A DNA stretch of 64,000 bases from an uncultured Dyadobacter sp. (GTDB lineage Bacteria; Bacteroidota; Bacteroidia; Cytophagales; Spirosomataceae), in contig NZ_CAMLSE010000007.1 in NCBI RefSeq assembly GCF_946482605.1, forward strand, positions 186,001 to 250,000. Reading direction: 5' to 3'. The stretch's first letter is position 1; each line of letters starts with the position of its first letter. This document shows, piece by piece, positions 35,463 through 44,264 of the stretch. A model generated the notes under the pieces. The model ran no database searches. It had not been told where the DNA came from and saw nothing but the letters and a program-made list of their open reading frames with translations. Made by a program: the position numbers and the translations under genes.

Positions 35463-36639
35463 ACCGGATGGTCCTGAAAATACGGTCCCAGCGGATTTTA
35501 TTAAAGAAACTGATAGGATTCGGATCAATGGACATCCACACAAACACTGCTTTCCCCACAATATGATCCGCGGGAACAAAGCCCCAATAACGCGAATCCG
35601 CCGAATTGTGCCGGTTATCCCCCATCATAAAGTAGTAGTCCTGCCTGAATGTGTAGCTGTCGACCACCTTGCCCCTTATTTCGACTTTGTCTTTTGTCAG
35701 TATCACCCCCTCGTTGCCGTCGTAATTCTGAATGACATCGCCGTATAATGCAATGTTAACTGCTGTCAACGGTATTGTCACGCCCGCTTTTGGAATGGTG
35801 ACCGGCCCGTAATTGTCCTTGTTCCAGTCGAGAAGAGGAGTTCCCGGAAACAGAAACGGTTCCTTCAATCCCTTTTCCATCAACACAGGCTGCACCCGCT
35901 TCACGAAGTCATAAGACCTCAGCTTATCCGCCAATGCAGCAGTCGTTTTGACCACATACCCTGTTTCATCATTCGAAGCGATGCTATCGCCGAAGGTCTC
36001 GGTAAAGTGTGAATAGTCGGTAATGCCGTTTTTTCGAAAAACGTTTTCCTCATTCACAGCTGTTTTCACCGACACAAAGTACTCGCTCTGCATTCGTGGA
36101 GGTGTTGCCTGCGGTTTTCCATTGATATATACCTGCCCGCTGCGAACTTCCAGCTTGTCCCCCGGAATACCTACACACCTTTTAATGTAGTTGGAGCGAA
36201 GATCCGTGGGATGCGGGTGGAGGTCGGGCAGCACATTGCTGTATTTCTGATGCGCATTGGGGTGTTCAACAGGCAGATAGAATACCACCACATCTCCGTT
36301 TCTGACCTCCGTAAAGCCGGGCAGCCGGTATTGGGGTAATTGAATCCAATCCAGATAAGACGGAATACTTGTGCCCCAGATCGTCTGATGTGTAAGCGGC
36401 ACCTGCAAAGGCGTAATGGGCGTAGTGGTGCCATAATGCAACCTGCTGACGAAAAGGTAATCCCCTACCAGCAGGCTGTTTTCCATAGAGGGTGTCGGGA
36501 TCACGAATGCGCTGAAAAAGAGCCAGCGGATCAGCACCGCGGCTACGACTGCAAACAATATGGAATCAAACCACTCACGAAATGCGGTTTTCTTGTGAGG
36601 TTGAATTGCAGGCTTGGAAACTGTTTCTGTCAGGTGCAT
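35461..36639 (-). CDS. lepB: Signal peptidase I (second copy)
   Basis: A membrane-bound serine/lysine protease that removes Sec signal peptides. It has 392 aa with one N-terminal membrane helix ([20 protein letters not shown]). The catalytic Ser is in [14 protein letters not shown], the general-base Lys in YIKRCVGIPGDKLEV, and box E in [19 protein letters not shown]. About 150 residues inserted between the Lys box and box E are typical of Bacteroidota LepB. It is closely similar to the gene at 36781-37917 and lies 141 bp downstream of it, with a terminator between, so it is a tandem duplicate expressed separately. Confidence 0.95.
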   Translation of the reverse strand: MHLTETVSKPAIQPHKKTAFREWFDSILFAVVAAVLIRWLFFSAFVIPTPSMENSLLVGDYLFVSRLHYGTTTPITPLQVPLTHQTIWGTSIPSYLDWIQLPQYRLPGFTEVRNGDVVVFYLPVEHPNAHQKYSNVLPDLHPHPTDLRSNYIKRCVGIPGDKLEVRSGQVYINGKPQATPPRMQSEYFVSVKTAVNEENVFRKNGITDYSHFTETFGDSIASNDETGYVVKTTAALADKLRSYDFVKRVQPVLMEKGLKEPFLFPGTPLLDWNKDNYGPVTIPKAGVTIPLTAVNIALYGDVIQNYDGNEGVILTKDKVEIRGKVVDSYTFRQDYYFMMGDNRHNSADSRYWGFVPADHIVGKAVFVWMSIDPNPISFFNKIRWDRIFRTIR

Positions 36640-36729
36640 AATGTCGGGGGTATATCACTATGCAATATAACATCAATCATAATAACATCTTTAATGTTAT
36701 ATAATAATAATTTATATATTGAGAGCAAA

Positions 36730-36757
36730 AAAAGGGAAAGACCTGATCGTCTTTCCC
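36730..36757 (-). terminator. Intrinsic terminator between the two lepB genes
   Basis: On the minus strand GGGAAAGAC pairs with GTCTTTCCC around a 6-nt loop and is followed by seven T residues. It ends the parA-to-lepB unit before the second signal peptidase gene. Confidence 0.88.
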
Positions 36758-36780
36758 CTCGGCTGACTGGGCAGTATTTC

Positions 36781-37917
36781 TTAGTTAATTACCCGGAATA
36801 TACGGCTCCAACGAATTTTGTTAAAGAAGCTGGTTGGATTCGGATCAATGGACATCCAGACGAATACCGCCTTGCCCACGATGTGATCCTTCGGCACAAA
36901 GCCCCAATAGCGTGAATCGGCTGAATTGTGGCGGTTATCCCCCATCATAAAATAATAATCCTGCTTGAAAGTGTAGCTGGTAATGGCGCTGCCACCCACC
37001 TTTATCGCCTTTTCTTCCACCACCACATCTCCATTGTCCTCATAATTTTTTATAACCGGACCATATACCGCAATATTCTCGGGAGTCAGTTGCACGGTCA
37101 TTCCCTCCTTAGGCACCGTAATCGGCCCGTAGTTGTCGCGGTTCCACTTGAACAGCGGAGAATTGGGGTACAACATCGGCTCACTGATATCCTTGGGTGA
37201 TTTAACCAGCGTAATGCCTTTTACAAAATCGTAAGTTTTCAGTTTTGCAGCGATTTCGGTAGTTGTGAAGACCAGATAACCCATCTGTTCGTTGCCTTTG
37301 ATCGTATCGCTGTCTCCCTCCGTGTAAGCGTTGTATTCCGAGATTCCATTCTCTTTGAACACCTTTTCTTCATTAACGGCGGTGGTCGTTGCTACAAAGT
37401 ATTCGTTTTCCATTCTGGCCGGATTCTCCATGGCCTGGCCATTGGCAAACACCTGCAAATCCCTCACCTCCACCTTGTCCCCCGGAACACCGACGCAACG
37501 TTTGATATAATTAGTTTTTAAATCGACCGGATGCTGTAACTCAGGCGGATAGTTGAACACTACTACGTCACCTCTTTTGACTTCGCTGAATCCCGGCAAC
37601 CTGTATTGCGGCAATTGAACCAGATCCGTGTAGGAGGGGATATTGGTTCCCCAGATCGTCTGGTGTGTCAAAGGCACCTGCAAGGGCGTCTTGGGTGTCC
37701 GAGTGCCATAATGCAGCTTGCTGACAAAAAGGAAATCACCCACGAGCAGGCTGTTTTCCATGGACGGGGTCGGGATGGTAAATGCTTCAAAGAACAACCA
37801 GCGTATAAGAGTAGCCGCCACAACGGCAAACAAAATCGAATCGAACCACTCTCTGGCCGGCGATTTCTTTTTTCTGGATTCAACTGTACTGGAAGTCAAC
37901 TCTTTATTAACAGCCAT
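36781..37917 (-). CDS. lepB: Signal peptidase I (first copy)
   Basis: A 378-aa signal peptidase I, the upstream member of a tandem pair. One membrane helix ([20 protein letters not shown]) precedes the Ser box [19 protein letters not shown]. The Lys box is [15 protein letters not shown] and box E is [19 protein letters not shown], all intact. The central insert (about residues 185-305) differs clearly from that of the sister gene while the catalytic ends are nearly identical. It follows dapB by 24 bp and is the last gene of the parA-parB-DUF5683-dapB-lepB unit. Confidence 0.95.
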   Translation of the reverse strand: MAVNKELTSSTVESRKKKSPAREWFDSILFAVVAATLIRWLFFEAFTIPTPSMENSLLVGDFLFVSKLHYGTRTPKTPLQVPLTHQTIWGTNIPSYTDLVQLPQYRLPGFSEVKRGDVVVFNYPPELQHPVDLKTNYIKRCVGVPGDKVEVRDLQVFANGQAMENPARMENEYFVATTTAVNEEKVFKENGISEYNAYTEGDSDTIKGNEQMGYLVFTTTEIAAKLKTYDFVKGITLVKSPKDISEPMLYPNSPLFKWNRDNYGPITVPKEGMTVQLTPENIAVYGPVIKNYEDNGDVVVEEKAIKVGGSAITSYTFKQDYYFMMGDNRHNSADSRYWGFVPKDHIVGKAVFVWMSIDPNPTSFFNKIRWSRIFRVIN

Positions 37918-37941
37918 GCGATGATTGATAGTTAAAATTCA

Positions 37942-38655
37942 TTAAACTTTGAGGAGGTCATTCATGCCGAACACACCGAATTTCCCCGGCAGCCATTCTG
38001 CTGCTACCACCGCACCCAGCGCAAAGCCCTGACGGTTATGGGCGGTATGAGAGATCTCGATCGTATCGACTTCCGATTCGTAACGCACAATGTGTGTCCC
38101 GGGAACCTCTCCCCGTCTTTCTGCCAGGATCTGAAGATAGCCTTCTTCGCTTTCCGGTGCGAGTTTCCAGCCATCAATTTGCCCGATCTCGTCGATAATT
38201 CCCTCGGCCAGTGTGATTGCCGTACCGCTCGGCGCGTCGAGCTTATGGATATGGTGCACCTCCGTCATAGAGCTCTGGTATTCATGACCGTTCATGAGCC
38301 GGGCCAGCTGACGGTTCAGCCGAAAGAACAAATTGACGCCGATGCTGTAATTGGAAGCGTAGAAAAAAGAACCCGACTGCGATTTGCAAAGCGCCTCGAC
38401 CTCGGAGCGGTGATCCAGCCAACCCGTCGTCCCGCAGACGATCGGCCAGCCTTTTTTCAAACAGTAAACAATGTTTTCGAAAGCCGATTCCGGCGAACTG
38501 AACTCAATGGCCACATCTACATCGGCAGTTTTGAGTTGATCCATGTCCGCACGATTCTGGACATCGATTCTTCCCGCGATCGAATGTCCCCGGTCCAGGG
38601 CTATTTTTTCGATCGTTTTCCCCATCTTTCCGTAACCCAGTAATAATATTCTCAT
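37942..38655 (-). CDS. dapB: 4-hydroxy-tetrahydrodipicolinate reductase
   Basis: The NAD(P)H-dependent step of the diaminopimelate/lysine pathway, needed for peptidoglycan. It has 237 aa. The dinucleotide fold begins MRILLLGYGKMGKTIE. The catalytic His/Lys block is EVHHIHKLDAPSGTA, and CGTTGW and NYSIGVNLFF are the other signatures. Shorter than the E. coli enzyme (about 270) but usual for Bacteroidota. Confidence 0.95.
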   Translation of the reverse strand: MRILLLGYGKMGKTIEKIALDRGHSIAGRIDVQNRADMDQLKTADVDVAIEFSSPESAFENIVYCLKKGWPIVCGTTGWLDHRSEVEALCKSQSGSFFYASNYSIGVNLFFRLNRQLARLMNGHEYQSSMTEVHHIHKLDAPSGTAITLAEGIIDEIGQIDGWKLAPESEEGYLQILAERRGEVPGTHIVRYESEVDTIEISHTAHNRQGFALGAVVAAEWLPGKFGVFGMNDLLKV

Positions 38656-38685
38656 TAATTGTGTATTTGAATCAGTACTTGTAAA

Positions 38686-39381
38686 TCATTTAATATTAAA
38701 AACCAGTCTTACGCCCGGTGTCGGCGTCCGCATGGACGGCTGGTTAAGTTTGGGTTCTACCCGCAGCGTGAGATCATCCGAAAGGTCAAAGGTCTTCAAA
38801 TGGGCTGCGACATTGGCTTCAATAATCGAAAGCGTGTAAATAAGCCCCGTCACTACTAATGCCAATCCTCTGTTACGCCTCCAATAGTTTTTCCCCTTCA
38901 CGATCCTGTCCCTGGTTGCCGGCAGATATTGACTGCTGGTATTCAAAGTGTTTCTCACCCTCACCGTCACTTCCGAATCATCAGTCAGTCCCTTTTTGAT
39001 TTGACCGTATCCCGGACTGTTTTTGTCCAGATCGTAAAACTGCTTGTAAGCGTCGAGATAGTCGTGGTACTTGATCGTATTGAGGTAATAGGTATAAGCC
39101 CCCGCTCCGAAAGCCACATACACAATGGGGACCTTCCAATAGTCTCTGTTATAAATCTGCCCTACTCCCGGGATCAAAGCCAGTCGCGTCGCCGTTTTCG
39201 GCACCGGCATAAACTTCTTACTTTTAACTTTTTTTAACGAGTCTGCCTGAGCCAAAGCGGTGCTGTCGAGCACAATTACAGGCTTTTTCTCCGCCTTCAA
39301 ACTATCCTTAGGGACTTCATTCTGCGCTACAACCTGTCCCGAAACCAATAAAAATAACCCCAGCCAAACCCAGTTTTTCAA
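38686..39381 (-). CDS. DUF5683 domain-containing exported protein
   Basis: A 231-aa protein with a signal peptide (MKNWVWLGLFLLVSGQVVAQ), a Lys/Ala-rich spacer, and a DUF5683 core from about residue 60 (RLALIPGVGQIYNRDYWKVPIVYVAFGAG). This has one or two short hydrophobic segments, and another hydrophobic segment occurs at GLALVVTGLIYTLSIIEANVAAHL. It starts 3 bp after parB, the conserved arrangement in the phylum. Function unknown; probably envelope-associated. Confidence 0.88.
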   Translation of the reverse strand: MKNWVWLGLFLLVSGQVVAQNEVPKDSLKAEKKPVIVLDSTALAQADSLKKVKSKKFMPVPKTATRLALIPGVGQIYNRDYWKVPIVYVAFGAGAYTYYLNTIKYHDYLDAYKQFYDLDKNSPGYGQIKKGLTDDSEVTVRVRNTLNTSSQYLPATRDRIVKGKNYWRRNRGLALVVTGLIYTLSIIEANVAAHLKTFDLSDDLTLRVEPKLNQPSMRTPTPGVRLVFNIK

Positions 39382-39384
39382 TGC

Positions 39385-40302
39385 TTATTTAAATTTCAGT
39401 GTTTCTAAAATCTTTTTCAGTTCATCCTGGGAGCCAAATGGGATCTTAATTTCACCTTTGTGCTCCTCATTGCTTTTAACGGATACCTTCGCCCCGAAAA
39501 AGGACGAAAGCTGGAACTGTAACGACTTTATTTCCTGATTAATTGTCGGCTGCTTTTTCGACTCCGTGGCTATATTGGCCATCATTCCCAGCTTCCGCAC
39601 CTCGTCCTCCACCTTCCTGACCGACCATCCTTCCTCGATAACCTGATTGAATATTTTCAGTTGGCTCTGATCGCTGTTGATCGTGATCAATGCCCGGGCA
39701 TGGCCCATACTGATCTTATCGTCCCGCAACGACGCCTGGATCACAGGCGGCAATTTCAAAAGACGTATATAGTTATTAACGGTAGTCCTGTTCTTGCCCA
39801 CGCGGGCACCCAGCTCTTCCTGTTTCAGGCTGCATTCCAAGATCAGCCGCTGATAGCTCAATGCGATCTCGATGGCGTTCAGGTTCTCACGCTGAATGTT
39901 TTCGATCAGTGCCATTTCCAGCATCTGCTGGTCGTTGGCTGTGCGGATGTACGCGGGAATGGTCGTGAGCCCCAACGACCGGGATGCCTGTAAACGGCGC
40001 TCCCCGGATATCAGCTGGTACGAATCCTCCCCCAGCTGTCTGACGGTAATGGGTTGTATAATGCCCTGCACCCGGATCGAATCGGCTAGTTCATCCAGTG
40101 ATTCCTTGTCGAATTTGGTCCGCGGCTGGTAAGGATTGGCTTCGATCAGGCTTACATCGATCTCATTCATCGAACCGATAATTTCGGTCGATGACGGACG
40201 CGTATTCATGCGGGGTGTATTGATTTTTTCGGAGTCCTGCAGAAGAGCACCTAATCCCCTTCCCAGTCCGGTCATTTTTTTAGTCTTGCTGCTATTCTCC
40301 AT
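39385..40302 (-). CDS. parB: Chromosome partitioning protein ParB
   Basis: A 305-aa CTP-dependent clamp that loads at parS and spreads. The N-terminal ParB/Srx domain has ANPYQPRTKFDKESLDELADSI and the CTP-binding GERRLQASRSLG. The central helix-turn-helix is ELGARVGKNRTTVNNYIRLLKLP, and a C-terminal dimerisation segment ends in ELKKILETLKFK. It is 27 bp downstream of parA. No full parS site was found in the window. Confidence 0.96.
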   Translation of the reverse strand: MENSSKTKKMTGLGRGLGALLQDSEKINTPRMNTRPSSTEIIGSMNEIDVSLIEANPYQPRTKFDKESLDELADSIRVQGIIQPITVRQLGEDSYQLISGERRLQASRSLGLTTIPAYIRTANDQQMLEMALIENIQRENLNAIEIALSYQRLILECSLKQEELGARVGKNRTTVNNYIRLLKLPPVIQASLRDDKISMGHARALITINSDQSQLKIFNQVIEEGWSVRKVEDEVRKLGMMANIATESKKQPTINQEIKSLQFQLSSFFGAKVSVKSNEEHKGEIKIPFGSQDELKKILETLKFK

Positions 40303-40329
40303 TGCCTGTTCGTCCTATACAATCGTTGA

Positions 40330-41127
40330 TCAGTTCACTCCCAGCTGCCTGTCGGAAGAAAGTAAACCATTTTTGGTAAGAATCTCTCTTGCGAGGTTCA
40401 GGTAGCTCACGGCTCCTTTACTGTCGGAGTCTTGCGCCATCACTGGTATCCCAAAGCTGGGTGCCTCACTGATTCGTACGTTACGAGGGATAATGGTATT
40501 GAAAACGAGAGATTCGAAGTGGTTGGTAACTTCCGTCACAACCTGGTTGGACAGACGCAGGCGGAGGTCATACATCGTCAGCAGGATACCTTCGATAATC
40601 AGGTTGGTATTCAGGCGCGACTGAATGATGGTAATGGTATTGAGCAGTTTACCCAATCCTTCCAATGCAAAATATTCGCATTGAACCGGAATGATCACCG
40701 AGTCGGCAGCCGTCAGGCTGTTGATCGTGATAAGGCCTAGTGAAGGAGAGCAGTCGATGATGATGAAGTCGTAATCATCGCGGATGTCCGCAATGGCATC
40801 CTTCATTCTGTGCTCCCGGTTTTTGAGATTGATCATCTCGATTTCCGCCCCTACCAGGTCGATGTGCGACGGCAGCAGGTTCAGGTTAGGAAAATCGGTT
40901 TCCAGGATAATTTCAGAAGTTTTCGCCTCTTCCACCATGCATTCATAAATGCTGTTATCCATTTCCTGCGGGTTGAATCCCAGGCCCGATGTAGAATTGG
41001 CCTGAGGGTCAGCATCGATGATCAGTGTCCGGAATTCCAGCGCGGCCAAACTTGCCGCCAGGTTAATAGCAGTGGTGGTTTTCCCTACTCCTCCTTTTTG
41101 GTTTGCAATTGCAATTACTTTGCCCAT
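40330..41127 (-). CDS. parA: Chromosome partitioning ATPase ParA
   Basis: A 265-aa deviant Walker ATPase that moves ParB-bound origins over the nucleoid. The P-loop is [17 protein letters not shown], followed by [16 protein letters not shown] (Walker A' Asp), [11 protein letters not shown] and [15 protein letters not shown]. It is first of the unit parA-parB-DUF5683-dapB-lepB. The 165-bp AT-rich spacer upstream carries the promoter region and one TGTTCCACG half-site reminiscent of parS. Confidence 0.96.
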   Translation of the reverse strand: MGKVIAIANQKGGVGKTTTAINLAASLAALEFRTLIIDADPQANSTSGLGFNPQEMDNSIYECMVEEAKTSEIILETDFPNLNLLPSHIDLVGAEIEMINLKNREHRMKDAIADIRDDYDFIIIDCSPSLGLITINSLTAADSVIIPVQCEYFALEGLGKLLNTITIIQSRLNTNLIIEGILLTMYDLRLRLSNQVVTEVTNHFESLVFNTIIPRNVRISEAPSFGIPVMAQDSDSKGAVSYLNLAREILTKNGLLSSDRQLGVN

Positions 41128-41292
41128 GTATTCATTTGAGTTACCAATGTCAAATTTCTATTATTCGGGGCAATTCACCAAAAAATGTTCCACGGAGTTT
41201 TAAATTCAATATTCAACAATCTGAATATTAAATATTTAAATCATATTATTATTTAATTAAAAATAATTTGCAGCCAAAAAGGGGCAAATGTT

Positions 41293-42315
41293 TCACGCCC
41301 ACACCTCTGTCCCCTCCGTACAGTTTTTACACATCTCTATCTCTGAGCGTGATCGGATCAGCGAAGCACGGAAATCAGTGTACTTTTTACCTCTCCAAAG
41401 CTGCCGGAAGGTCGAAGTCTTCATGTCACCCAGCTTGTACTCGGCGTCTTTGTCGAAACAGCAAGGCACCACGGCGCCATCCCAGGTGATCACGCACGAA
41501 TGCCACATCTTCCAGCAATGGTCCACAAACTTGTTTTTGATTGAATAACTTCCATTCTCCTGCTTTTTATAGCGCGAGTATTTGTCGATGGTCGGGATCA
41601 GATCGGAGCCTTCCTCGTAATCGTAGATCTGAGCGGTTTTCAATCCTACCTCATCCACACCCATTTCTTCGGCAAGCTTCTTTACCTCTTCGATCTGGTG
41701 TTCGTTAGGTTTCACGACAAGAAACTGGAATATCACATGTGGTGTCGCGGATTTGAGCTCCTTCTTCCATTTAATGATATTACGCGTTCCTTCCAGCACT
41801 TTTTCCAGGTTCCCGCCAACGCGGTATTGCTGGTAGACGTCCTGTGTTGTGCCGTCGATGGAAATAATGAGCCTGTCAAGGCCCGATTCGACAGTTTTAC
41901 GTGCTTTCTCGTCGGTGAGATAATGCGCGTTGGTGGAGGTAGCTGTGTAAATGCCTTTGTTGCTGGCGTATTTAACGAGTTCGAAGAATTTGGGATGCAG
42001 GTAAGGCTCGCCCTGGAAATAAAATATGAGGTATAATAAAGTATCTCCGAGCTCGTCGATAGTCCGTTTATACAGCTTTTCCTCCATCATACCCGTCGGC
42101 CGCGTGAATGAGCGGAGGCCGCTGGGGCATTCGGGGCAGCGGAGATTACAGGAAGTGGTCGGTTCAAAAGAAATCGCGATCGGCATTCCCCAATGCACCG
42201 GATTGCCCGTCATTTTGGAATAAAAATAGCTTCCCAATATCTGTATTGCATTCCACGCCCGCTTAGGCGTTACCTTCGACATCAGGTTTAGGCCATCCTT
42301 AAAATTCTTGTTCAT
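41293..42315 (-). CDS. Radical SAM/SPASM domain protein
   Basis: A 340-aa iron-sulfur enzyme. The radical SAM motif is CNLRCPEC (CX3CX2C), followed by YFQGEPYLHPKFF and TSTNAHYL, the SAM-binding strand. The C-terminal SPASM-type region has CWKMWHSCVITWDGAVVPCCFD with GDMKTSTFRQLW and the final CKNC, enough Cys to hold an auxiliary cluster. Proteins of this shape modify peptides or act in lipid or polysaccharide pathways. No precursor peptide gene was found beside it. It ends about 165 bp upstream of parA on the same strand and starts 66 bp after the Lrp gene stop. Confidence 0.9.
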   Translation of the reverse strand: MNKNFKDGLNLMSKVTPKRAWNAIQILGSYFYSKMTGNPVHWGMPIAISFEPTTSCNLRCPECPSGLRSFTRPTGMMEEKLYKRTIDELGDTLLYLIFYFQGEPYLHPKFFELVKYASNKGIYTATSTNAHYLTDEKARKTVESGLDRLIISIDGTTQDVYQQYRVGGNLEKVLEGTRNIIKWKKELKSATPHVIFQFLVVKPNEHQIEEVKKLAEEMGVDEVGLKTAQIYDYEEGSDLIPTIDKYSRYKKQENGSYSIKNKFVDHCWKMWHSCVITWDGAVVPCCFDKDAEYKLGDMKTSTFRQLWRGKKYTDFRASLIRSRSEIEMCKNCTEGTEVWA

Positions 42316-42381
42316 ATGCTGTGCATTAAGCGATCAGCTCGCGCCTACCGGCCTGATGATCAATTCAAATAGCGTTGATAA

Positions 42382-42843
42382 TTACAAAACAGCGATTCCG
42401 GTGGTGTACTTGATCTCGGAAATTACGAAATAACTGCTGATGTGTAACACGCTCGACAGGGCAGAAAGTTTATGCTGGTAAAATTGATTGTAAGCCTCGC
42501 CATCCTCGACGACCACTTTGAGCATGTAATCGAAGTTGCCCGACACCACCGAGCATTCCAGTACCTCCGGCATTTGTACAATGGCCTGGTTGAAGTCCTC
42601 GAAGCTCTCTTTCCGCTGCTTATCGAGCGTTACATTACAATACACTACCAGACTTTTCCCCAATTTCCGCCGGTTCAGCAAGCACACATACTTATCGATA
42701 AACCCCTCCTTTTCAAGCTTTCGTATGCGCTCGTGCACAGGCGTTACCGACAGATTGATCTTGCTCGCGATCTCCTTGATCGTCATTTGTGCATTTTGCT
42801 GTAACAGGTCCAGGATTTTGCGGTCGGTCTGGTCTGGCTGCAT
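42382..42843 (-). CDS. Lrp/AsnC family transcriptional regulator
   Basis: A 153-aa regulator with an N-terminal winged helix (ILDLLQQNAQMTIKEIASKINLSVTPVHERI split over residues 9-40; HTH centred on NLSVTPVHERI) and a C-terminal RAM ligand domain (VVYCNVTLDKQ, CSVVSGNFDYMLKVVVED). It is divergent from alanine dehydrogenase with a 174-bp shared spacer. An alanine- or leucine-responsive control of ald is the obvious inference. Confidence 0.93.
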   Translation of the reverse strand: MQPDQTDRKILDLLQQNAQMTIKEIASKINLSVTPVHERIRKLEKEGFIDKYVCLLNRRKLGKSLVVYCNVTLDKQRKESFEDFNQAIVQMPEVLECSVVSGNFDYMLKVVVEDGEAYNQFYQHKLSALSSVLHISSYFVISEIKYTTGIAVL

Positions 42844-42971
42844 AAAGTATTTTTTGTGGCAGTGTATCGATTGTGAACGCCCCCGATAGAATTTTTTCTT
42901 ACGAATCGATCCAAAAATAGTTTTCTTTTCTGTCTTTTTAGCCGCTTATAGTATATTTTTCTGCCAAAAAT

Positions 42972-42979
42972 TAATTTTG
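42972..42979 (+). promoter_or_regulatory. Bacteroidota -7 element (TAATTTTG) before ald
   Basis: An exact TAnnTTTG core 38 bp upstream of the ald ATG, with no clear -33 element. This would suit a promoter that needs an activator such as the divergent Lrp-type protein. Confidence 0.45.
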
Positions 42980-43017
42980 AATCCATTAATCTAAACTATA
43001 TAAACACTTACATACCG

Positions 43018-44130
43018 ATGATCATTGGTGTCCCCAAAGAAATTAAGAACAACGAGAACCGGGTAGCTTTAACGCCCGCAGGAGTCACAGAGCTACGTAA
43101 GCACGGACACACGGTGTACGTGCAGGCAGAAGCGGGCAAAGGCAGCGGTTTTACCGACGACCAGTACACACAGGCCGGAGCAAGCATTCTCCCAACAATC
43201 GAAGAAGTTTACGGCATCGCCGAAATGATCATAAAAGTGAAGGAGCCCATTGCAGTTGAATACCCACTCATTAAAGAAAACCAGCTCCTCTTCACCTACT
43301 TTCACTTCGCGTCCTCGGAACCCCTCACCCACGCGATGATCGAGCGCAAAGCCGTTTGCCTCGCTTACGAAACCGTCGAAAAAACAGACAGAAGCCTTCC
43401 ATTACTCGTTCCGATGAGCGAAGTAGCCGGTCGCATGGCGATCCAGGAAGGAGCCAAATACCTGGAAAAGCCTATGGGCGGGTTCGGCATTCTGCTCGGC
43501 GGGGTAGCCGGCGTCAAACCAGCAAATGTGCTGGTACTCGGCGGCGGGATTGTAGGAACGCAGTCGGCGAAAATGGCCGCAGGATTGGGAGCGAATGTAA
43601 CGATCATGGATATCAGCCTGCCAAGGCTGCGTTACCTGGAAGACATCATGCCGGCAAACGTGGACACAGTCATGTCCAACGAATACAACATCCGCGAACT
43701 GATCCAGGGAGCGAACCTGATCATCGGAGGCGTGCTCATCCCGGGCGCAAAAGCGCCGTCCCTCATTACCCGCGACATGCTCAAATTGATGAAGCCCGGA
43801 ACGGTGATGGTGGATGTGGCGATCGACCAGGGCGGCTGCTTCGAAACTTCGAAAGCTACAACACACGAAGATCCGATCTATGAGGTCGACGGCGTCGTAC
43901 ATTATTGTGTAGCCAACATGCCGGGCGCAGTGCCTTACACATCCACACTCGCACTCACCAACGCTACCCTCCCCTATGCATTACAACTGGCCAATCAGGG
44001 CTGGAAACAAGCTTCTTCAGCTAATGAGGAGCTACGCAAAGGGTTGAATGTCGTTCACGGAAAAGTAGTATTTAAAGGTGTAGCCGAAGCCTGGCATTTG
44101 CCTTATACGGACGTAAAAGAATTATTCTGA
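43018..44130 (+). CDS. ald: Alanine dehydrogenase
   Basis: Interconverts L-alanine and pyruvate with NAD+ and ammonia. It has 370 aa, the standard length. MIIGVPKEIKNNENRVALTP is the family start. The pyruvate-binding Lys region is AEMIIKVKEP, and the NAD fold is VLVLGGGIVGTQSAKMAAGLG with Asp in VTIMDISL. The AIDQGGCFETS block and VANMPGAVPYTST are also diagnostic. Probably controlled by the divergent Lrp regulator. Confidence 0.96.
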   Translation: MIIGVPKEIKNNENRVALTPAGVTELRKHGHTVYVQAEAGKGSGFTDDQYTQAGASILPTIEEVYGIAEMIIKVKEPIAVEYPLIKENQLLFTYFHFASSEPLTHAMIERKAVCLAYETVEKTDRSLPLLVPMSEVAGRMAIQEGAKYLEKPMGGFGILLGGVAGVKPANVLVLGGGIVGTQSAKMAAGLGANVTIMDISLPRLRYLEDIMPANVDTVMSNEYNIRELIQGANLIIGGVLIPGAKAPSLITRDMLKLMKPGTVMVDVAIDQGGCFETSKATTHEDPIYEVDGVVHYCVANMPGAVPYTSTLALTNATLPYALQLANQGWKQASSANEELRKGLNVVHGKVVFKGVAEAWHLPYTDVKELF

Positions 44131-44150
44131 ATCAGCAAACCCGACTGGAT

Positions 44151-44188
44151 AAACCCGGCCATTTCTAATGCGCCGGGTTTTCGTTTTC
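44151..44188 (+). terminator. Intrinsic terminator after ald
   Basis: AACCCGGC (44152-44159) pairs with GCCGGGTT (44172-44179) around a 12-nt loop, followed by TTCGTTTT. Confidence 0.85.
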
Positions 44189-44219
44189 TAAAAATATTAC
44201 AATTACTTTCTCAAAAGCA

Positions 44220-44250
44220 TTGCGATTGCAAATTATTGTTCTTACTTTTG
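44220..44250 (+). promoter_or_regulatory. Promoter of the DEAD-box helicase
   Basis: TTG (44220-44222) is followed after 20 bp by TACTTTTG (44243-44250), a good match to TTTG-N19-TAnnTTTG. Transcription should start near 44257, giving a leader of about 310 nt to the helicase ATG at 44568, unusually long for this genome. Confidence 0.6.
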
Positions 44251-44264
44251 CGACACAATTTGAA

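Noticed and set aside
41201..41270. AT-rich block upstream of parA as a possible replication origin
   Set aside because: No cluster of DnaA boxes (TTATCCACA-like) is visible, and dnaA, dnaN or gidA are not nearby. parAB alone does not mark an origin.
41186..41297. TGTTCCACG (41186-41194) and TGTTTCACG (41289-41297) near parA, resembling parS halves
   Set aside because: Only the left half of the parS palindrome is present in each; the right halves do not match GTGAAACA or GTGGAACA. One lies over the stop codon of the radical SAM gene. Too weak to call.
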